A model generated the notes under the pieces. That model worked only from the letters and a program-made list of their open reading frames with translations, did not search any database and was not told where the DNA came from. From positions 372,001 to 436,000 of the forward strand of contig NZ_JPOS01000012.1 of the NCBI RefSeq assembly GCF_000759025.1: a DNA stretch of 64,000 nt, written 5' to 3'. The DNA is from Phaeodactylibacter xiamenensis (lineage in GTDB: Bacteria > Bacteroidota > Bacteroidia > Chitinophagales > Saprospiraceae). Positions 53,063 to 62,463 of this stretch are shown piece after piece (the first letter of the stretch is position 1; every line of letters starts with the position of its first letter). A program made the translations under genes and the position numbers.

Positions 53063-54013
53063 ATGATCGGCACAGATGTTAATTACGCGGTGGCTTTGTT
53101 GAAAGCAGGGCAATTGGTTGCTATTCCTACTGAAACGGTGTATGGCCTTGCCGGCAATGCGCTTGACCTTTCCGCTGTCTCTCAAATTTTTAAAGTTAAG
53201 AACCGCCCGAGTTTTGACCCGCTGATCATCCACTTGCCTGCTTTCTCTGCTGTCTCCTCTTATGTAAAAGCCATACCCGAAGCCGCGGCTGCACTAGCTG
53301 CCACCTTCATGCCCGGCCCATTGACGTTGCTGCTGGAAAAGTCAGAACAAGTGCCCGATATGGTCACTGCTGGCTCTCCCCTTGTAGCAGTTCGTATTCC
53401 AGCCCACCCGGTGGCCCAACAATTACTTAGTCAGCTCGATTTCCCCCTCTCCGCGCCGAGTGCCAACCCTTTTGGGTACATCAGCCCGACCACGGCGGCA
53501 CATGTCGATGAGCAACTTGGTCCACAAATACCTTATATTTTAGATGGCGGGCCCTGCGAGATAGGCCTGGAAAGCACGATTGTGGGTTTTCCTGATGGTA
53601 AGCCTACGGTATTTCGCAAGGGAGGCATCGCTGTAGAGCGCCTGGAAAGTGTAGTCGGTCCGGTTGAGGTTAAGGCTCATTCTTCATCCAACCCACAGGC
53701 ACCTGGAATGCTAAAAAGCCATTATGCCCCGCGCACGCCCATGGTTTTGGGCAACCCTGAAGACTTCATCGCAAAATATCGGGTTGAAGAGATAGGCTGC
53801 ATCCGGTTTCAAGAGGCATTTCATGGCGTGCCCAAAGCACAGCAGTTAATTCTATCCCCCTCAGGGGACGATCAGGAAGCCGCCCGGAGGTTGTTTGCAG
53901 GAATGCGTCAGCTCGATAGTCAACCCCTGTCCGTTATCGTAGCTGAGCTGCTCCCGGAAGAAGGGCTTGGGCGGGCCATCAATGACCGGTTGCGGCGGGC
54001 CGCCGCGCGTTAA
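53063..54013 (+). CDS. L-threonylcarbamoyladenylate synthase (Sua5/TsaC long form)
   Basis: This 316-aa enzyme makes threonylcarbamoyl-AMP from Thr, bicarbonate and ATP, for the t6A37 modification of tRNA. The YrdC domain has VAIPTETVYGLAGNA, IFKVKNRPSFDPLIIHL, FMPGPLTLLL, VAVRIPAHPVA, PSANPFGYISPTTA and GLESTIVGF. A C-terminal Sua5 domain is present, including PGMLKSHYAPRTP. The start is the ATG at 53063; a TTG at 53039 would add eight residues. Its last four bases overlap the end of the convergent gene. Confidence 0.95.
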   Translation: MIGTDVNYAVALLKAGQLVAIPTETVYGLAGNALDLSAVSQIFKVKNRPSFDPLIIHLPAFSAVSSYVKAIPEAAAALAATFMPGPLTLLLEKSEQVPDMVTAGSPLVAVRIPAHPVAQQLLSQLDFPLSAPSANPFGYISPTTAAHVDEQLGPQIPYILDGGPCEIGLESTIVGFPDGKPTVFRKGGIAVERLESVVGPVEVKAHSSSNPQAPGMLKSHYAPRTPMVLGNPEDFIAKYRVEEIGCIRFQEAFHGVPKAQQLILSPSGDDQEAARRLFAGMRQLDSQPLSVIVAELLPEEGLGRAINDRLRRAAAR

Positions 54014-54402
54014 CCTGAAGTTACTGCGTCTTCACACCACTGCATTGCCGTTTGGAAATCCCCTGCTACTTTATAGGGCACCGGCTGCTTTTGTAGCGCA
54101 AAAATACCCTTAAGCGCAGTCCGGATGATGGAGTTTGGAATGTGGTAAGCTGTGCCCTGGCAGTGTTTTTTCATCAGGCTTTCATTCGCCTTCAGCCATT
54201 CGGCCTGCATCTTTTGGAATTTAAATCCCGGCAATACAGCATTTTGTGCATCAAAAAGATAGGCAAAGGGCAACGCCCGGTCATAAGCTTCGTATAAATC
54301 ATTGAGGTACTGCCGGAAATTCTCTTCCGTTGCCTGGCTTCCTGTGAAGGCAACCACCACAACCGGGAAGGCATCGAAGTCAAAAGTAGCGTAAAGGTCC
54401 AT
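54010..54402 (-). CDS. STAS/SEC14-like single-domain protein
   Basis: This 130-aa protein has FDFDAFPVVVVAFTGSQATEENFRQYLNDLYEAYDRALPFAYLFDA, which resembles SpoIIAA-like/STAS-SEC14 proteins, then helices (WLKANESLMKKHCQGTAYHIPNSIIRTALKGIFAL). Proteins of this kind are found near FIST-domain genes, and a FIST gene starts 126 bp away on the opposite strand, divergently. Role: possible ligand or lipid binding or partner switching; not shown. Its stop overlaps the tsaC stop by 4 bases. Confidence 0.6.
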   Translation of the reverse strand: MDLYATFDFDAFPVVVVAFTGSQATEENFRQYLNDLYEAYDRALPFAYLFDAQNAVLPGFKFQKMQAEWLKANESLMKKHCQGTAYHIPNSIIRTALKGIFALQKQPVPYKVAGDFQTAMQWCEDAVTSG

Positions 54403-54527
54403 TCCGAATTTTGATTACATAAAGTTTAAAAAATCCGGAATGCCCCGGATAGATCAATGAAATTAGTATATTTAAATGCCAATTGCCGCCAAATGTTTTT
54501 CTCCAAACTCAACTAAACACCAAAACG

Positions 54528-55736
54528 ATGTTGAATTTTTATTCTGCCAGCAACGGGCAGGTTAATTCTAAAAAGGCCATTCAGCAGTGCCTTACTGCTG
54601 CGTTAGGTGAAGCGCCGCCCAGCACTTTTCGGGATAAAATGCTGATCGTGGTTCATAGTACCATTGGGCACGACTTTGATGAAATCATAGCTGGTGCCCG
54701 CGAAGTTTGCCCGCAGGCAGAGCTCGTAGGTTGTACCTGTGCGGGCGTAATTGGCAAGGAAGGCGCCAATGAAAGCATGCGTGCACTGGGAGTGATGGCA
54801 ATCGTGCCCGGCGAAGCACAGGAATACCATGTGACGAGCTGCGACAACATCCGCGGGCACAACTCCTATGAAGAAGCCCGAAACATGGCACTGGAACTGA
54901 AAACAACAGGAGCGGATATCAATATGATACAATTTCTCGCCTCTGGTATTGATATTGCTGCCGACCGTGCCATTGAAGGCATTGAGTCTGTATTCGGAGA
55001 GAACATTCCCATTTTTGGCGGCACCAGCTCTGATAATATGCGCGCTATTAGCTCCTACCAGTTTGCTGATGGTAAGGTATTGGAACGGGGAGCGATCATG
55101 ATTGGCTATTCTGACCCCACATTGACAGTGGAAATGGGCGTGCACCACGGCAGCGTACCCATTGGGCAACCTTTTTCGGTGACCCGGTCAGAAGGCAACC
55201 GGGTTATCGAGATAGAAGGAGAGGCAGCGTGGCCTTACCTGATGAGCAAGCTTGACTTCCCGGCGGATACTCACCCCGGGCCCTGTATCCCGGTAGCGGG
55301 TATGGCAGAACTACTGCCTGAAGACTTTCGGGAACCTTATGATAATAATCATATCCTGCGGGTTATCGTGAAAGTAGATGAAGACGGTAGTTTTTATATG
55401 CCGGTAGATTGCCCCCAGGGCACCCGCCTTTGGATAGTGGAAAGAGACGAAGAACTGATTTTTGGCGGACTAGACCGAATGATGAAGCGCCTAACGGCCC
55501 AAATTGGCAACCGGGAAGTGGCTGCGGTTTTCCACACGGACTGTGCAGCGCGCGGCCGGGCCATGTTTGACGCAATCGTTAAGGATGAGATTATCGAGAA
55601 TATGCAGCAGCCCCTTACTAAGGGCACGCCCCTACCCTGGCTGGGCATGTATGGGTTTGGGGAATTCACCCGGTTAAAAGCCAAAAACCTTTTTCACAAC
55701 TATACGACTTCAATTTATGCACTGATCAGACGATAG
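54528..55736 (+). CDS. FIST domain signal-sensing protein
   Basis: This 402-aa protein has a FIST N-terminal domain (SNGQVNSKKAIQQCLTAALGEAPPSTF, then VHSTIGHDFDEIIAGAREVCPQAELVGCTCAGVIG and IFGGTSSDNM) and a FIST C-terminal domain (VMKRL... with FHTDCAARGRAMF and TPLPWLGMYGFGEFTRLKAKNLFHNYTTSIYAL). FIST proteins are thought to bind small ligands, perhaps amino acids, and feed signalling proteins. The histidine kinase gene begins 4 bases after its stop. The start is the ATG at 54528; an upstream TTG (54483) is less likely. Confidence 0.92.
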   Translation: MLNFYSASNGQVNSKKAIQQCLTAALGEAPPSTFRDKMLIVVHSTIGHDFDEIIAGAREVCPQAELVGCTCAGVIGKEGANESMRALGVMAIVPGEAQEYHVTSCDNIRGHNSYEEARNMALELKTTGADINMIQFLASGIDIAADRAIEGIESVFGENIPIFGGTSSDNMRAISSYQFADGKVLERGAIMIGYSDPTLTVEMGVHHGSVPIGQPFSVTRSEGNRVIEIEGEAAWPYLMSKLDFPADTHPGPCIPVAGMAELLPEDFREPYDNNHILRVIVKVDEDGSFYMPVDCPQGTRLWIVERDEELIFGGLDRMMKRLTAQIGNREVAAVFHTDCAARGRAMFDAIVKDEIIENMQQPLTKGTPLPWLGMYGFGEFTRLKAKNLFHNYTTSIYALIRR

Positions 55737-55740
55737 GCTT

Positions 55741-57123
55741 ATGGACCCCGTTGACTCCCCAGACCAGGATAAGCTCAGCTACGAAGAACTGAGCAGGCTC
55801 TGTGCAGAACTGCAGGACCGGGTTACCCGTGGTATCAGTACGCAGCAACAGCTCATCTCCATTAAGAACGAGCTTGATGAGGAACTCAACCGGTTCAAAA
55901 TCATACAGGATTTTAGTAAAGAAGGCCTTTTCCAGGATTCTATAGAAGGCTTTGCCACTGTGGCAACGGAGTATTTCATACAAGCTTTTCAGCAGCCCCA
56001 CTGCTTATTTGCTGAATGCCGGGAGGATGGACAACTTCAGGTCATTGGGCAATTTGGGTTCAACAATACGGTGATTCCCTGCGTATTGCCATTACTGTCC
56101 AAAGACCTGCCTGAGCGTGCAGGTTTTTTGTTGGGCGAGCACCCGTCTTTTAAAACCAAACTGGCTTTTCTGCAATTGGAGGACGCCCTCGTAGCTCCTA
56201 TGTACCGCCCCGACAACTCCTTCTACGGCCTCGTCGTTGCTGGTCAGCAGAAAGCCGATCAGCGGTTTTATGATCCCATCAACCCGAAAGACCGGCACGC
56301 CTTCACCGTAATGGCTACTAAGGCCAGCTACCTAATGTATAATTTCCGGACCAATGAACTGCTCAAACAGGAAATCAGGGAGCGCCGCCGCATGGAGCAG
56401 ATGCTCGAAGCCAAAGCCAATGATTTGCTGCGCTCCAATGCAGAGTTGGAACAGTTTGCCTATGTAGTCTCCCACGACCTCAAAGCACCGCTGCGCAACG
56501 TACAGGGGTTTGCCGATTTGCTTCGGCGCGATCAGTCGGGCATCAGCCCGGCCAGTCGGGAGTACATCAATATGATCTGGGAGGAAGTAAAGCGGTTTAG
56601 CGATATCATTGATGCGCTACTGCGTTATGCCCGGGTCTCCACTTCTTCCATACAGGATATGAAGGAGGTAGACTTTCAGCAGCTGGTTTACAAAATTGAA
56701 GGACAGCTATCTTTGACCCTTCAGCAGCGTAAAGCTCAGCTTCAATACCAAAACCTGCCCACCATTCAGGCCAATTACCGGCAAATGCAACAGTTGCTCC
56801 AGAACCTGATCATTAATGCCATCAAATTCACCCCGGAAGGCCGTATGCCATTCATCCACCTGGAAGCAGAGCCTACACAAAATGGGTACCGGTTTGCCGT
56901 TAAGGATAACGGGATCGGGCTCAGGCCAGCAGACCAGAAACGCATTTTTGGTTTATTCCAGCGGGCCGACCGGGAGCAGCAGTTCGAAGGCAACGGGCTT
57001 GGTCTGAGTATTTGCAAGAAGATCGTGGAGCAGCACAAAGGCAAGATTTGGGTGAAATCCGTTGGCCCTGGTGAAGGGAGTACGTTCTTTTTCACCCTAC
57101 CTTCCAGGCAGTCAGAAGAATAA
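55741..57123 (+). CDS. Sensor histidine kinase with GAF-like input domain
   Basis: This 460-aa protein has an N-terminal coiled coil (LSRLCAELQDRV to LDEELNRFK), a GAF-like domain (about 60-215), a second coiled coil, the dimerisation domain with the phosphoacceptor His (YVVSHDLKAPLRNVQGFADLL), and an ATPase domain (QNLIINAIKFTP, DNGIGL, GNGLGLSICKKI, GEGSTFFFTLP). It has no membrane helix, so it is cytoplasmic, and no receiver domain. It is 4 bp from the FIST gene, so the FIST protein probably supplies or shapes its signal. Confidence 0.92.
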   Translation: MDPVDSPDQDKLSYEELSRLCAELQDRVTRGISTQQQLISIKNELDEELNRFKIIQDFSKEGLFQDSIEGFATVATEYFIQAFQQPHCLFAECREDGQLQVIGQFGFNNTVIPCVLPLLSKDLPERAGFLLGEHPSFKTKLAFLQLEDALVAPMYRPDNSFYGLVVAGQQKADQRFYDPINPKDRHAFTVMATKASYLMYNFRTNELLKQEIRERRRMEQMLEAKANDLLRSNAELEQFAYVVSHDLKAPLRNVQGFADLLRRDQSGISPASREYINMIWEEVKRFSDIIDALLRYARVSTSSIQDMKEVDFQQLVYKIEGQLSLTLQQRKAQLQYQNLPTIQANYRQMQQLLQNLIINAIKFTPEGRMPFIHLEAEPTQNGYRFAVKDNGIGLRPADQKRIFGLFQRADREQQFEGNGLGLSICKKIVEQHKGKIWVKSVGPGEGSTFFFTLPSRQSEE

Positions 57124-57259
57124 TCCTCCACCTCTGTTCCTTTATTAATCACGCTTCATTTTGGTTTTGAGGTGATTCACCGGCGCTTTATGCCCTTTGA
57201 CGGCAAAAAGGTGGGCTGGGATATGACAACCCCTTAGCTTTAGGGCAAAATCATAGCTT

Positions 57260-58243
57260 ATGTCACACTCCAATTTGCATACCGTACTTGGTGCCTCCGG
57301 CGCAGTTGGCCGGGCCGTCATTGATGAATTACTCAACCAGGGCCTTCCGGTGCGTGCCGTCAGCCGCACGATGGATAAACCTGGTGTAGCTTCAGTGCCC
57401 GCAGACTTACTGCATACAGAAGACGCTCAGAGGGTCATCCGCGGATCCTCTCATGTCTACCTCTGTGTCGGGCTTCCTTACTTTGAAGCAGTTTGGAAAA
57501 AGGACTGGCCAGTACTTATGCGCAACGTCATCAATGCCTGTGCGGCAAACGATGCCCGGCTCATCTTCCTGGACAACGTATATATGTATGGCCCGGCTCC
57601 ACTTCAGGTGCCCTTTGACGAATCCCATCCTCAACAGCCGGTGAGCGAAAAAGGGAAAGCCCGGAAGGCTACCCTCGACTTGCTGAAAAACGCTATGGAC
57701 AAAGGGACGGTACAGGCCGTCATTGGGCGGGCGGCCGACTTTTACGGGCCTTATGCCACCAACAGCATGCTTTATGTTTCATTCCTGGAGCGCATGCTGA
57801 AGGGCAAGGCGCCGCAGTTACTTTCTCCAACTGACGTGCCCCACACCTACACAGATACGGTAGATGTTGGGCGGGCGCTGGTCACGTTGGCACTAGCTGA
57901 AGATGCTTACGGACAGGCCTGGCACCTGCCGGTGAATCCGCCCATTACCATGCAGGAGGCCACAACTATTTTCAACCAGCTCCTTGGCACTGCTTTCAAA
58001 GCCCGGATGATCCCCTTCTGGCTGCAACGTCTGATCGGGCTGTTCGTCCCACCCCTGCGCGAAGTCTGGGAGATGAACTATCAGTTCCGCTACCCTTACG
58101 TAATGTCCGACCGGAAATTCCGGGAGCGATTCCCGGAATTTGAGGTGACGGGGTACGAAGAGGGACTAGAACGGATGGTGAAGGGCTTTGGCTCCCCAAA
58201 AACTTTACACCGCAGCATTGCAGGGCAGGAAGTCGGGGTATAA
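57260..58243 (+). CDS. NAD(P)-dependent epimerase/SDR-like protein
   Basis: This 327-aa extended-type SDR begins with a glycine motif (VLGASGAVGRAVIDELL). LIFLDNVYMYGP lies where the family's active site falls, followed by GRAADFYGPYATNSML. The canonical YxxxK appears absent: Y598-like positions hold EKGKARKATLD. It may bind nucleotide without the usual catalysis or act on a nucleoside-sugar analogue. It is monocistronic; the histidine kinase ends 136 bp upstream. Confidence 0.75.
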   Translation: MSHSNLHTVLGASGAVGRAVIDELLNQGLPVRAVSRTMDKPGVASVPADLLHTEDAQRVIRGSSHVYLCVGLPYFEAVWKKDWPVLMRNVINACAANDARLIFLDNVYMYGPAPLQVPFDESHPQQPVSEKGKARKATLDLLKNAMDKGTVQAVIGRAADFYGPYATNSMLYVSFLERMLKGKAPQLLSPTDVPHTYTDTVDVGRALVTLALAEDAYGQAWHLPVNPPITMQEATTIFNQLLGTAFKARMIPFWLQRLIGLFVPPLREVWEMNYQFRYPYVMSDRKFRERFPEFEVTGYEEGLERMVKGFGSPKTLHRSIAGQEVGV

Positions 58244-58313
58244 TAGCAGCAAAAAGCACTGAGCAGTAGACATTTAACCGAAAAATGGTTATTTTTACTA
58301 AAACCCTATTGCT

Positions 58314-59813
58314 ATGCGCGACCTCTTACTTACTACCTTGACCATCGCAGCCCTGTTTACCACCAGTTGCACACCGGAAGATTCCGCATTGATGGAGCCT
58401 GGCAAGACCGTCCTCACTGGAACTGTAGTGCCCTATAACCCCGCTAGTGATGTGGAAGCACTTGTAGTGTCTTACGAAGATATGAACTCCGGGGAGACGG
58501 TCCGGCACCGGTGCCCTATCGACAGCCTGGGGCGCTTTCGACTGGAGTTGGAGTTACCACATACCATTGAAGCTTTCATTGGAGCCCGGGAGTACCACCA
58601 TATTTTATTGATTCCTAACGAACATATAGCGTTGGTTTACCGTGGCGAGGATGGGTTGGAGGTCAGCGGCAGTGCAATCACGGAGGAGCTGCATCAGCAA
58701 TTGCACGCATATCTGGAAGCAGATTTTGACGATGGTCCCAATTATGTGTATACCAAAGAGATGGGAACCATGGAAATCGACTCCTTTCTGGCGGCATTGC
58801 AGACCATCCGCGAGCGGAGGACAGTTTTTCTTGAGGCCTACCATGATGCGCATGAACTACACCCTTTTTTATATCAGTGGGCACAAAACGATATATACTT
58901 CAAGTACCTGAGGCAGAAGCTGAGCTATCGGCTGTTCAAGCCCATTAGCCAGGATATACAGCCTTATAAAGTGGCATTCCCACCCCAATACGCCGCAGAA
59001 TTAGACGCCTTTGAATACCAGCCCAGCTATGAAGCCAATATGTGGTACCACCGTTTGCTGAACATGCATTTCCAATACTTTCTAGCGGAGACCCAATATC
59101 AACTGTACGAATTCGAAAAGATTAGGGGCAATGCAAAGGTGATCAAGCGAGCCCTTCTTGAAGCCGCCCTTGCAACCGAAAACCACACCCTGCGCGAAGC
59201 CCTGCTAATCCGAACCTTATACCTCATGGCAGAGTCTACACAACTAACAGATACTGACCGGTGGGCACTATACGAAGAGTACAAAGCGCATATTACCCAC
59301 GAGGGCCTCCTCAAAGATTTGGAAGCGCTCTACGAGCCTTATACCAATTCAGAAATCGCGCCCACCAATAACGATGGTCAAAGTATAGACCTGGCCTCCG
59401 AAGACCTGAAGCAGTTGCTGCAGCCCTACCAGGAAAAGTACATCTATCTGGTCAGCTGGGGTACCTGGTGCGGCCCCTGCATGCGGGAAATACCGCACTA
59501 CAATGCCTTTCTGGCTAAAATGGATACCAGCCGGGTGCAACCACTGTTCCTTGCCTCCCGGTCGCCGGAGCCGAGGTGGAGGTCCGTCATCGAAGCGCAT
59601 AACCTGAGTGGAGCGCACCACTTGCTCTCCGCCCGTCAGACCGAACAGCTTTGCGGAGAACTGAAGCTATGCGGTTACCCCAGCCACGCCCTCATCCCAC
59701 CGGGCGGAACAGCATTGGAAGTCGTGGGTGGCCCCATCGACTACGACCTCAGCGTCAATGAGGCGCTGCTGCAAAAAATGGGAAAGCTGGGGCTGCTTTT
59801 GAATACAGACTAG
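58314..59813 (+). CDS. TlpA-like thioredoxin lipoprotein
   Basis: This 499-aa lipoprotein (lipobox TTSC) has an N-terminal beta-rich domain (DUF4369-like, about 30-110), a long helical middle (130-360) and a C-terminal thioredoxin domain (about 370-499) with WCGPC (C386/C389) and a CGYPSHAL loop. Bacteroidota proteins of this layout act in periplasmic thiol reduction. The mature protein faces the periplasm. It lies 70 bp after the epimerase-like gene. Confidence 0.88.
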   Translation: MRDLLLTTLTIAALFTTSCTPEDSALMEPGKTVLTGTVVPYNPASDVEALVVSYEDMNSGETVRHRCPIDSLGRFRLELELPHTIEAFIGAREYHHILLIPNEHIALVYRGEDGLEVSGSAITEELHQQLHAYLEADFDDGPNYVYTKEMGTMEIDSFLAALQTIRERRTVFLEAYHDAHELHPFLYQWAQNDIYFKYLRQKLSYRLFKPISQDIQPYKVAFPPQYAAELDAFEYQPSYEANMWYHRLLNMHFQYFLAETQYQLYEFEKIRGNAKVIKRALLEAALATENHTLREALLIRTLYLMAESTQLTDTDRWALYEEYKAHITHEGLLKDLEALYEPYTNSEIAPTNNDGQSIDLASEDLKQLLQPYQEKYIYLVSWGTWCGPCMREIPHYNAFLAKMDTSRVQPLFLASRSPEPRWRSVIEAHNLSGAHHLLSARQTEQLCGELKLCGYPSHALIPPGGTALEVVGGPIDYDLSVNEALLQKMGKLGLLLNTD

Positions 59814-59942
59814 GGCAAACGCACCAAAAATTTGAATGTGATTGGAGCACGTTTGGAACATGTCGCGGAACACGTAAGAGCGGGTGGCGGCTGCCGAAAT
59901 TGCATGTTCGACGGAGGAGTTTGCGAATTTCTAGCGTTTTTG

Positions 59943-59971
59943 CTTCCTTTTTTCGCGATGAAAAAAGGAAG
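59943..59971. terminator. Bidirectional hairpin in the gap after the TlpA-like gene
   Basis: CTTCCTTTTTTC (59943-59954) and GAAAAAAGGAAG (59960-59971) form a perfect 12-bp stem with loop GCGAT. It is T-rich on one side and A-rich on the other, so it could terminate both strands. It sits inside a 200-base stretch whose flanks look like a reusable intergenic element (see findings). Confidence 0.75.
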
Positions 59972-60105
59972 AGCCCAGCCGGCTTGAGGCGAAAAACAGA
60001 CTAAATCGCCATGCCCGAGAGCCCTCATCGCCCGCTTTCATGAAAACTTGGTTTGGTGCGTATGCTCTAAATGAAGACAAGTAACAGCTTACGCCCCCGG
60101 TTGCG

Positions 60106-61236
60106 CTACACCACGAAATTTAGAAAATCGTCCTGGTCTACCGTGTCGTAGGTGGCTTGGGGGTAGGTTTCCAGCCATGCTTTGGGCGGGCGCCGCTTTT
60201 TGGGCTTCCATTTAAACTCATAGCCATGTAAGCGCCCATTCCGCTCTTCCACATAGTCGAGCTCAGCGCCGGTATGGGTGCGCCAAAAATGCGTGCGCCC
60301 GTAAAGCCGGTCATAGGCAATTTTCTTCATGCGTTCTGCAACTAGGAAGTTTTCCCACAGTGCCCCCACATCTTGCCTTGCAGTCAACGGGTTGAAATTT
60401 TCAACAAGAACATTTCTTACACCGAGATCGAAGAAGAAGATTTTCTTTTTCTTCGTAACCTCCTTCCGTAAATTTCGGCTAAACCCACTAAGCCTAAACA
60501 GGATGAAGCCCTTTTCCAACAAGTCGATATACCGGTCTACAGTAGGCTGGCTAAGCCCCAGGGATTTGGCTAACTCGTGAATGGATACTTCTGAGCCAAT
60601 TTGTAGTGCAAGCAACTGTAATAAGCGGTAAATCTTATCTAAATGCTGCACGCCGGACAACTCAAGGACATCTTTGTAGAGGTAAGCAGAAGCCAGCTCT
60701 CTCAGGTGGGCAATTTTTTCGTCTGCTCCCTGAATATGCAATATTTCCGGGTACATGCCGTACAACATATATTGTTCAAGCTTTGCTTTGAGCTCAAAGG
60801 GCGTATTCCCTTCCGAAAGTTCTTGCACTGCAATAGGGTAAAGCTTGAAAGTACGCGTACGCCCGGTCAGTGGTTCTTTGGTTAGATTGGCAAGTTCGAA
60901 TGCCGACGACCCGGTAGCGATAATTTTCAGCTCTGGCAAGCTGTCATGCAGGATTTTGAGATTGATGCCAATATCTGTGATATTCTGTGCCTCATCAATA
61001 AACAGTAATTCGTTTTTGCCAATCAGTTCTTTCATAAGCTCCAGGTTCCGGCTTGAGAGTGCCCGCTGGTATTGCTGCAAATCTGCATTAACGTAAAGCG
61101 ACCGGTATGGAAGCCCTTTAAGCAGTTGCCGGACTAAGGTCGTTTTGCCTACCTGCCTTGCTCCATAGACGATTACTATTTTGTTCTGCTGTTGCAGGGC
61201 ATTTGCTAAATCATTTTGAATACTTCTCTGTATCAA
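60106..61236 (-). CDS. AAA ATPase with C-terminal DUF4143 domain
   Basis: This 376-aa protein has Walker A (GARQVGKTTLVRQLL), Walker B (LLFIDEAQNI), a winged-helix-like middle (SIHELAKSLGLSQPTVDRYIDLLEKGFILFRL) and a DUF4143 C-terminus. GAELDYVEERNGRLHGYEFKW resembles a PD-(D/E)xK nuclease core. The family is abundant in mobile and defence-rich regions, but its role is unknown. Two copies of a 20-base direct repeat lie just upstream of its start, candidate operators for autoregulation. Confidence 0.9.
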   Translation of the reverse strand: MIQRSIQNDLANALQQQNKIVIVYGARQVGKTTLVRQLLKGLPYRSLYVNADLQQYQRALSSRNLELMKELIGKNELLFIDEAQNITDIGINLKILHDSLPELKIIATGSSAFELANLTKEPLTGRTRTFKLYPIAVQELSEGNTPFELKAKLEQYMLYGMYPEILHIQGADEKIAHLRELASAYLYKDVLELSGVQHLDKIYRLLQLLALQIGSEVSIHELAKSLGLSQPTVDRYIDLLEKGFILFRLSGFSRNLRKEVTKKKKIFFFDLGVRNVLVENFNPLTARQDVGALWENFLVAERMKKIAYDRLYGRTHFWRTHTGAELDYVEERNGRLHGYEFKWKPKKRRPPKAWLETYPQATYDTVDQDDFLNFVV

Positions 61237-61285
61237 CTCCTGTAATTTTTGTCTCTAATCCGGATTTACCAGCCTTAATTTAATG

Positions 61286-61337
61286 AAATAACGCGATTTC
61301 TTAAAGCTAATTTTAAAAAATAACGCGATTTCTTAAA
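61286..61337. repeat. Two direct repeats upstream of the DUF4143 ATPase gene
   Basis: AAATAACGCGATTTCTTAAA occurs at 61286-61305 and again at 61318-61337, identical over 20 bases and 32 bp apart, about three turns of the helix. It starts 50 bases before the ATPase start codon (minus strand). The rest of the 411-base gap (61237-61647) is A/T-rich and holds only the next gene's promoter. Confidence 0.75.
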
Positions 61338-61592
61338 ATACATTCCCCTTTACTAACCTGAGATCGCAAACTGCAAGTAACTGTTGCAATCTCTTGCCTA
61401 GCTAATTTCGAGCTACTTATTTCAAACAAACCCTCATCTTATTACCGGTTAAAATATCATCAAATAAATTAAACCCTATTTTCAACAGGAATAATCCTCT
61501 AAAAAACACATCCCTAAACACCTGACAAACAACAACTAAAGCAACAGAGGAAGAGAAACAACAAAAAAGTGAAAAATTATTTGTTTAAAATC

Positions 61593-61648
61593 TTGACAAA
61601 TAAAAACATTTCGTGCATCTTTGTATGCGTAATCAGATACGTAGCATA
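61593..61648 (+). promoter_or_regulatory. Promoter of the antirepressor-like gene
   Basis: TTGACA (61593-61598) is followed after 17 bases by CATCTTTG (61616-61623), close to TAnnTTTG. Transcription would start near 61630, leaving a leader of about 18 bases. Arms TATGC (61624-61628) and GCATA (61644-61648) flank the start codon and may form a weak operator. Confidence 0.5.
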
Positions 61649-62463
61649 TGGACTTGCCCATTTACATCAGTAAAAAAGGAACGAAAGTAGTAGCCGCTAC
61701 TGAATTGCATCAGGCGCTGCAGCTCACCGACCACCACTACGCGACCAATGTGAAGCGGTGGATTACGGACATCTACGAGTTCCGGGATGACATTCGCCGG
61801 CCTGAGAAGCTTCGTGACTTCGCTAACCGGAAGACCAAGGGCAATCCAATTTTAAAGGATTATTACCTGACCGTAGAGCTGGCCAAGCTCATCTGCCTGT
61901 CGTCCAAAAGCAAGGTGAAGCTGAAGTATGCCAAACTGTTGTCGCATACTGAATCGGAAGAAGCGCAAGCCAATACAGCCCGCCTCAATGAAGAAGATGT
62001 GATGAGGGTTTTGGAACTGACCAAGGCGATGAGTATGGTGTCCTGTCAGGAAGCGGCAGAAAAGAGCCACCTTAAAGTATACGAGGCCCGCAACGGCGGT
62101 CAGACCGCCAACTGGTGGAAATACCGTGCTGAGGTCCTGGGCTATTCTGCGACCGGACTGAGGCGCAAGCTGATGGCGATGGGCAAACCTGCTCAGGGCA
62201 AAACGCAACGGCAAATGCTGTTGCAACTTGATGCTTATGAGCTAATCCGTACCGCCGTTATTGATCAGTTCATGGCGATGGGTAAAACCAAAACTTTTGC
62301 CTGCAGCATGGGCGATTTGGCGAAGCGTTTTGCCAAAGAGCTACGCATCGAAGTGCAGGACGACCGCGAGGGTATGGCTTCGCTTTTTGCCCCTCGTGCT
62401 AATGACCGCCTGGTGCGGGAAATCCGAAGCTTCGAACCCAAGGTGTCTGCTATGACTGCCTGA
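61648..62463 (+). CDS. Regulator with phage AntA/AntB antirepressor-like N-terminus
   Basis: This 271-aa protein begins LPIYISKKGTKVVAATELHQALQL and continues YATNVKRWITDIYEFRDDI, then KDYYLTVELAKLICLSSKSKVKLKYAKLL. This matches the order of AntA/AntB or Rha-like antirepressor N-terminal domains, where the ..ELH..L block and the KDY.LT...AK.. helix are the signature. The C-terminal half is basic and helical and I do not recognise it. No phage structural genes are near. It may be a domesticated regulator or part of a mobile island with the DUF4143 ATPase. Confidence 0.6.
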   Translation: MDLPIYISKKGTKVVAATELHQALQLTDHHYATNVKRWITDIYEFRDDIRRPEKLRDFANRKTKGNPILKDYYLTVELAKLICLSSKSKVKLKYAKLLSHTESEEAQANTARLNEEDVMRVLELTKAMSMVSCQEAAEKSHLKVYEARNGGQTANWWKYRAEVLGYSATGLRRKLMAMGKPAQGKTQRQMLLQLDAYELIRTAVIDQFMAMGKTKTFACSMGDLAKRFAKELRIEVQDDREGMASLFAPRANDRLVREIRSFEPKVSAMTA

